A stretch of DNA of 9,296 nt, from assembly GCA_019420135.1 (NCBI GenBank), contig JAHZHS010000080.1:304-9599 (forward strand). Reading direction: 5' to 3'. The notes below the pieces were generated by a model. The model worked only from the letters and a program-made list of their open reading frames with translations. It ran no database searches and was not told where the DNA came from. A program made the translations under genes and the position numbers. Source of the stretch: Oscillospiraceae bacterium. GTDB lineage: Bacteria; Bacillota; Clostridia; Oscillospirales; Ruminococcaceae. The number at the start of each line of letters is the position of its first letter. The stretch's first letter is position 1. Shown piece after piece: positions 5,439 through 9,296 of the stretch.

Positions 5439-7325
5439 ATGCAGGAGATCCAGGACAAGGATCGCAAGCCCCCCAAAAAACCATTGATTTATTATTACGT
5501 CATCGCCATGGTGGTGGTGCTGCTTCTCAACGCCCTGTTCTTTCCGTCGGTGCTGGAGACCCAGGTGGTGGAGGTGGCATACAGCGACTTCCTGACCATG
5601 GTGGACGACGGCCGGGTGCAGGAGGTGGCTCTGGAGGAAAGCTCCGGCCAGCTGGTGTTCACGGCCACACAGCCAGACAACGGCGACAAGGTGGGCGTCT
5701 ACAAGACCGGCATCTGGCCCGACGACGGCCAGCGCCTGCTGGAACAGCTGCGCACCGACCCGGATATTACGTTCAGTGCCGAGATCCCCACCCAGGCCAA
5801 CCCGATTTTGAGCTTTATCGTCTCGTGGGTTGTGCCGATTCTTTTCTTCCTGCTCATCGGTGAGCTGCTCTCCCGCTGGATGACCAAGCGGATGGGCAAT
5901 CTGGGCGGCATGGGCAACGCCATGGCTTTCGGCAAATCGGGTGCCAAGATCTATGTGGAGCAGGCCGAGACCGGCGTCACCTTTGCCGACGTGGCGGGCC
6001 AGGATGAGGCCAAGGAGTCGCTGCTGGAGGTCGTGGACTTCCTCCATGACCCCGAAAAATACGCGAGCATCGGTGCCAAGCTGCCCAAAGGCGTGCTGCT
6101 GGTGGGCCCTCCGGGCACCGGCAAGACGCTGCTGGCCAAGGCTGTGGCCGGCGAGGCAAAGGTGCCTTTCTTCTCCATGTCCGGCTCGGAATTTGTGGAG
6201 ATGTTTGTGGGCATGGGTGCCGCCAAGGTCCGCGACCTGTTCAAGCAGGCCAATGAAAAAGCGCCATGCATCGTCTTTATTGATGAGATCGACGCCATCG
6301 GCAAAAAGCGTGACGCAGGCGGGTTGTCCGGCAACGATGAGCGGGAGCAGACCCTCAACCAGCTGCTGGCCGAGATGGACGGCTTCGACGCCCGCAAGGG
6401 TGTGGTGCTGCTGGCGGCCACCAACCGGCCCGAAAGCCTGGACCCGGCGCTGCTGCGCCCCGGCCGCTTTGACCGCCGTGTGCCGGTGGAGCTGCCCGAC
6501 CTGCAGGGCCGCGAGGCCATCCTGAAGGTCCACGCCAAGGACGTCAAGCTCAGCGGCGACATTGACTGGTCGCTGATCGCCCGGGCGACGGCGGGGGCTT
6601 CCGGCGCCGAGCTGGCCAACATCATCAACGAGGCCGCCCTGCGTGCCGTCCGCCAGAACCGCACGGCAGTGGAGCAGGCCGACCTGGAGGAGAGCGTGGA
6701 GACGGTCATCGCCGGCGCCCAGCGCAAGAACGCCGTTGTCTCCCCCAAGGAAAAGCGCATTGTCGCCTACCACGAGATCGGCCACGCCCTGGTGGCGGCC
6801 CTGCAGAGCCATTCTGCGCCGGTCACCAAGATCACTATCATTCCCCGCACCTCCGGCGCGCTGGGCTATACCATGCAGGTGGATGAGGGGGACAAGATGC
6901 TCATGAGCCGGGTGGAACTGCTCAACAAGCTGGCCACCCTCACCGGCGGCCGCTGTGCCGAGGAGCAGGTCTTCGGCGAGGACCAGATGACCACCGGCGC
7001 TTCCAATGATATTGAGCAGGCCACCAAGCTGGCCCGGGCCATGATCACCCGCTACGGCATGACCGAGGAGTTCGGCATGATGGCCCTGGAGACGGTGCAG
7101 AACCAGTACCTGGGCGGCGATACCTCCCTGACCTGTGCGGGGGATACGGCGGGCCGCGTGGACGAGATGGTCTGCACCACCATCAAGCAGGCCCACGACA
7201 AGGCCTACAAGATTTTGAGCGAAAACCGGGAAACTTTGGACCGTCTGGCGGCCTACCTGCTGGAGAAGGAGACCATCACCGGGGAAGAGTTCATGGACCT
7301 GCTCAAGCAGCAGGAACAGGCCTGA
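5439..7325 (+). CDS. ftsH: ATP-dependent zinc metalloprotease FtsH (AAA+)
   Basis: A 628-residue membrane-anchored hexameric protease that extracts and degrades damaged membrane proteins and some cytosolic regulators. Residues 1-15 are cytoplasmic and charged; helix one spans about 16-35, an extracytoplasmic domain about 40-122, and helix two about 123-142. The AAA+ module has Walker A GPPGTGKT (223-230), pore loop FVGMG (256-260), Walker B IVFIDEID (278-285), and arginine fingers R340 and R343 in the segment ALLRPGRFDR. The peptidase domain has HEIGH (445-449) binding zinc, with D524 in TGASNDIEQAT as third ligand, and GGRCAEE (503-509). Length is normal. The start is fixed by AGGAGG at 5426-5431, 7 bases before ATG. 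Two small variants from the usual forms: FVGVG reads FVGMG and HEAGH reads HEIGH; neither removes a catalytic residue. It is transcribed alone, ahead of the amt gene, from which it is separated by 242 bases and a separate promoter. Confidence 0.97.
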   Translation: MQEIQDKDRKPPKKPLIYYYVIAMVVVLLLNALFFPSVLETQVVEVAYSDFLTMVDDGRVQEVALEESSGQLVFTATQPDNGDKVGVYKTGIWPDDGQRLLEQLRTDPDITFSAEIPTQANPILSFIVSWVVPILFFLLIGELLSRWMTKRMGNLGGMGNAMAFGKSGAKIYVEQAETGVTFADVAGQDEAKESLLEVVDFLHDPEKYASIGAKLPKGVLLVGPPGTGKTLLAKAVAGEAKVPFFSMSGSEFVEMFVGMGAAKVRDLFKQANEKAPCIVFIDEIDAIGKKRDAGGLSGNDEREQTLNQLLAEMDGFDARKGVVLLAATNRPESLDPALLRPGRFDRRVPVELPDLQGREAILKVHAKDVKLSGDIDWSLIARATAGASGAELANIINEAALRAVRQNRTAVEQADLEESVETVIAGAQRKNAVVSPKEKRIVAYHEIGHALVAALQSHSAPVTKITIIPRTSGALGYTMQVDEGDKMLMSRVELLNKLATLTGGRCAEEQVFGEDQMTTGASNDIEQATKLARAMITRYGMTEEFGMMALETVQNQYLGGDTSLTCAGDTAGRVDEMVCTTIKQAHDKAYKILSENRETLDRLAAYLLEKETITGEEFMDLLKQQEQA

Positions 7326-7424
7326 GAGGGGGCAATCCTTTCCAAAAACATCCAAAACTGCACAAACCTTTACCCGATGGAACCCCTGCAGATTGAGCAA
7401 TTCGCATGATTTTCAAAAAAATGC

Positions 7425-7453
7425 TTGACGCAGGCGGGAAAGGTGCATATACT
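7425..7453 (+). promoter_or_regulatory. Strong sigma-A promoter for amt
   Basis: -35 TTGACG (7425-7430), a 17-base spacer, -10 TATACT (7448-7453). Each box differs from consensus at one position. The predicted start is near 7460, giving a leader of about 108 bases. No NtrC or sigma-54 type element (GG-N10-GC) was recognised upstream of it. Confidence 0.8.
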
Positions 7454-7455
7454 GG

Positions 7456-7467
7456 TGCCATGGCAAA
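7456..7467. repeat. TGCCATGGCAAA, second copy, at the amt transcription start
   Basis: The palindrome TGCCATGGCA (7456-7465) plus two A repeats 12 bases found at the ftsH promoter (5291-5302). Here it overlaps the predicted start point just downstream of the -10 box, a classic position for a repressor site. Confidence 0.35.
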
Positions 7468-7497
7468 GGCGCCGAGGAGATTTTCCTCGGCGCCTTT
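7465..7497 (+). promoter_or_regulatory. Perfect 14-bp stem-loop at the 5' end of the amt leader
   Basis: AAAGGCGCCGAGGA (7465-7478) pairs without mismatch with TCCTCGGCGCCTTT (7484-7497) around the 5-base loop GATTT. The stem starts about 5 bases after the predicted transcript start. It is followed by CCTGTTTG, so the T-rich run is TTTCCTGTTT. That makes it a possible intrinsic terminator for ftsH read-through or an attenuator for amt, as well as a possible 5' stabilising structure. No other terminator was found between ftsH and this point. Confidence 0.7.
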
Positions 7498-7517
7498 CCT
7501 GTTTGCGGTACAGCCTT

Positions 7518-7544
7518 CTCCCCAGGAGGTGCCGCGGTGGGGAG
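7518..7544 (+). promoter_or_regulatory. Second amt leader hairpin carrying an ideal Shine-Dalgarno sequence in its loop
   Basis: CTCCCC (7518-7523) can pair with GGGGAG (7539-7544). The loop contains AGGAGGT (7524-7530), a full match to the 16S rRNA anti-SD, 38 bases ahead of the amt ATG and too far to serve it. The amt start is served instead by AGGAG at 7554-7558. An out-of-frame GTG at 7537 lies 7 bases after the loop SD. Confidence 0.4.
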
Positions 7545-7567
7545 TATGCAGAGAGGAGAGATCATTT

Positions 7568-9283
7568 ATGTACAATTCTTCCGACGTCATATGGACGCTT
7601 GTTGCGGCGTTTCTGGTCTTCTTCATGCAGGCGGGCTTTGCTCTTTGCGAAGCAGGCTTGACCCGCGCCAAGAATACCGGCAATATTCTGATGAAGAATA
7701 TGATGGACTTCTGTATCGGCACCCCCTGCTACTGGCTGGTCGGTTTCGGTATCATGTTTGCGGGATCCGGCGCCCTCATCGGCGGCTTCGATCCCTTCAT
7801 CCAGGGCAGCTATGATTTCGGCACGCTGCCTGTCTGGGTCTACGTCGTGTTCCAGACCGTCTTCTGCGCCACGGCCGCGACCATCGTTTCCGGCTCCATG
7901 GCAGAGCGCACCAAGTTCAGCGCCTACTGCCTCTACTCGGCAGCCATCAGCCTGATCGTCTACCCCATCTCCGGCCACTGGATCTGGGGCGGCGGCTGGC
8001 TCAGCCAGCTGGGCTTCCATGACTTCGCCGGTTCCACTGCCGTCCACTTTGTCGGCGGCCTCACCGCCATGCTGGGCGCTGCCATGCTGGGCCCCCGTAT
8101 CGGCAAGTACGGCAAGGACGGCAAGGCACGCGCCATTCCCGGCCACAACCTGACCGCCATGGCTCTGGGCGTTTTCATCCTGTGGTTCTGCTGGTTCGGT
8201 TTCAACGGCGGCTCCACCGTCTCCATGACCGGTGACGACACCATGGTTTCCGCCGGCCTCATCTGCTTCAACACCAACCTGGCCGCTGCGCTGGCTACCT
8301 GCGCAGCCCTCATTACCACCTGGGTCCGCTACGGCAAGCCCGATGTCTCCCTGACCTTCAACGGCGCTCTGGCCGGCCTGGTCGCCATCACCGCAGGCTG
8401 CGATGTGGTCGATCCCTTCGGCGCTGCCATCATCGGTATCGTTGCCGGTGTGCTGTGCGTCTTCTCCGTTGAGTTCTTCGACAACATCGCCAAGATCGAT
8501 GACCCTGTGGGTGCTGTCTCCGTCCACTTTGCCAACGGCATGTGGGGCACCCTGGCGGTTGGCCTCTTCGCCACCGAGGGCGGCCTCTTCTATGGCGGCG
8601 GCTTCGCCAAGCTGGGCGTTCAGGCCCTGGGTGTTGTCAGCGTTGCAGCCTGGGTTCTGGTTGCAATGTTCATCATCTTCACCCTCATCAAGAAGACCGT
8701 CGGCCTGCGCGTGACCGAGCAGGAGGAGATCGACGGCCTGGATATCCACGAGCATGGCCTGGCCTCCGCTTACTCCGGCTTTGCCATCAACGATGCTACC
8801 TACGCCGATCTGTCCACCAATGAGAACACCGACCTGGGCGAGGACGACCTGGAAAAGGCCAGCCCGGCCAAGGTTGCAGCGGCCATCAAGGTCGAGCGCG
8901 AGGCACCCCTGCCCGCCGATCTGGACAGCGGTATGCACAAAGTCGTTATCATTCTGCAGCTTGCCAAGTTTGACGCACTCAAGCGTGCCCTCAACGGCAT
9001 CGGCGTCACCGGCATGACGGTGACCCAGGTCATGGGCTGCGGTCTGCAGAAGGGCAGCGGCGAGAAATACCGCGGCGCTGAAGTCGATATGACCCTGATG
9101 CCCAAGGTCAAGGTTGAGGTCGTCGTCAGCAAGATCCCCGTGGAAAAGATCATCGACACTGCCACCCATACCCTGTATACCGGCCACATCGGCGACGGCA
9201 AGATCTTCGTCTACAATGTCGCCCGTGTTGTCAAGGTCCGCACCGGTGAGAGCGACTACGCCGCTCTGCAGGATGTGGAGTAA
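7568..9283 (+). CDS. amt: Ammonium transporter with fused C-terminal PII signalling domain (Amt-PII)
   Basis: A 571-residue fusion. Residues 1-376 form an Amt/Mep/Rh channel with about 11 membrane helices and no signal peptide. Aligned by eye with E. coli AmtB: F99 and F212 match the phenylalanine gate (F107, F215), W140 and S216 the recruitment site (W148, S219), D152 matches D160, and the twin pore histidines are H160 and H320 (H168, H318). The conserved cytoplasmic tail GLRVTEQEEIDGLDIHEHG spans 379-397. A roughly 50-residue acidic linker (406-456) leads to a full PII domain (457-571): VTGMTVTQV, T-loop Q494, K495 and YRGAE (501-505), K513, B-loop TGHIGDGKIF (538-547), and ATP contacts R553 and R558. 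The usual T-loop tyrosine is V506. PII normally blocks Amt as a separate trimer when nitrogen is ample; here it is covalently supplied. Start chosen from AGGAG at 7554-7558, 9 bases before ATG. Confidence 0.95.
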   Translation: MYNSSDVIWTLVAAFLVFFMQAGFALCEAGLTRAKNTGNILMKNMMDFCIGTPCYWLVGFGIMFAGSGALIGGFDPFIQGSYDFGTLPVWVYVVFQTVFCATAATIVSGSMAERTKFSAYCLYSAAISLIVYPISGHWIWGGGWLSQLGFHDFAGSTAVHFVGGLTAMLGAAMLGPRIGKYGKDGKARAIPGHNLTAMALGVFILWFCWFGFNGGSTVSMTGDDTMVSAGLICFNTNLAAALATCAALITTWVRYGKPDVSLTFNGALAGLVAITAGCDVVDPFGAAIIGIVAGVLCVFSVEFFDNIAKIDDPVGAVSVHFANGMWGTLAVGLFATEGGLFYGGGFAKLGVQALGVVSVAAWVLVAMFIIFTLIKKTVGLRVTEQEEIDGLDIHEHGLASAYSGFAINDATYADLSTNENTDLGEDDLEKASPAKVAAAIKVEREAPLPADLDSGMHKVVIILQLAKFDALKRALNGIGVTGMTVTQVMGCGLQKGSGEKYRGAEVDMTLMPKVKVEVVVSKIPVEKIIDTATHTLYTGHIGDGKIFVYNVARVVKVRTGESDYAALQDVE

Positions 9284-9296
9284 TCTTTCCGGCAAC

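Noticed and set aside
5418..7400. A 660-codon open frame antisense to ftsH
   Set aside because: It mirrors the whole ftsH gene, whose motifs are unmistakable. Long antisense frames are expected in GC-rich genes with strong third-position bias. The translation is low-complexity (H, G, Q, V, L rich) without any motif or a ribosome binding site.
7465..7544. Two leader hairpins as an ANTAR-protein antitermination target, as known for some Firmicutes nitrogen genes
   Set aside because: ANTAR targets need paired hairpins with six-base loops having A at position 1 and G at position 4. The loops here are 5 and about 15 bases, so the match fails.
7460..7567. In-frame upstream ATG at 7460 extending amt by 36 residues, possibly as a leaderless start
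   Set aside because: The predicted transcript start falls on this ATG, but the added residues (MAKAPRRF...) cross the 14-bp stem and do not resemble an Amt N-terminus. The ATG at 7568 has a proper SD and begins a typical first Amt helix.
7562..9295. A 577-codon open frame antisense to amt
   Set aside because: Same codon-bias artefact: it is full of D, G, A and V runs, has no recognisable domain, and the sense strand encodes a clear Amt-PII protein.
1..9296. Mobile elements, CRISPR arrays, defence systems, tRNA or rRNA
   Set aside because: I read both strands for direct repeats, integrase or transposase motifs, tandem arrays and tRNA-like cloverleafs and saw none; base composition and codon use are fairly even throughout.

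Overview
The window looks like chromosomal DNA from a GC-rich gut-type member of the Clostridia, probably Oscillospiraceae/Ruminococcaceae (Faecalibacterium, Gemmiger or Subdoligranulum relatives). This is an inference. It rests on strong GGAGG-type ribosome binding sites, sigma-A style promoters in GC-rich DNA, and the flavour of the proteins: a Clostridia-type GNAT enzyme, FtsH, and an ammonium transporter without a signal peptide. I see no transposase, integrase, phage gene, CRISPR array, tRNA or rRNA. Coding density is high and the longest stretch without a gene is about 247 bases.

Layout. Bases 1-1322 (minus strand) carry a two-gene unit: a PLP-dependent fold-type I aminotransferase followed 16 bases later by a GNAT acetyltransferase cut by the window edge. 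Bases 1323-1499 are a divergent promoter region with one good sigma-A promoter facing each way. On the plus strand, 1500-2048 encodes an unrecognised six-helix membrane protein, and a bidirectional terminator (2055-2107) separates it from convergent trxB (thioredoxin reductase, minus). Upstream of trxB on the same strand lies ugd (UDP-glucose 6-dehydrogenase, 3159-4343), whose promoter sits in the divergent gap before a YhhN-family membrane protein (4529-5191, plus). The right part holds two large plus-strand genes: ftsH (5439-7325), the membrane AAA+ zinc protease, and an ammonium transporter gene (7568-9283).

The standout feature is the last gene. Its 571-residue product is an Amt ammonium channel whose C-terminal tail continues through an acidic linker into a complete PII (GlnK/GlnB-type) domain. 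Channel and regulator, normally separate proteins encoded by neighbouring genes, are here one polypeptide. The PII part lacks the T-loop tyrosine that enteric PII proteins use for uridylylation. The gene has a strong promoter and a structured leader: a perfect 14-bp stem almost at the predicted transcript start, then a weaker hairpin holding an ideal Shine-Dalgarno sequence in its loop.

A second cross-cutting signal is a palindromic 12-mer, TGCCATGGCAAA, found next to the predicted promoters of both ftsH and amt. It may be a shared operator, but it needs a genome-wide count. The remaining genes are metabolic or housekeeping and show no sign of acting together as one system.
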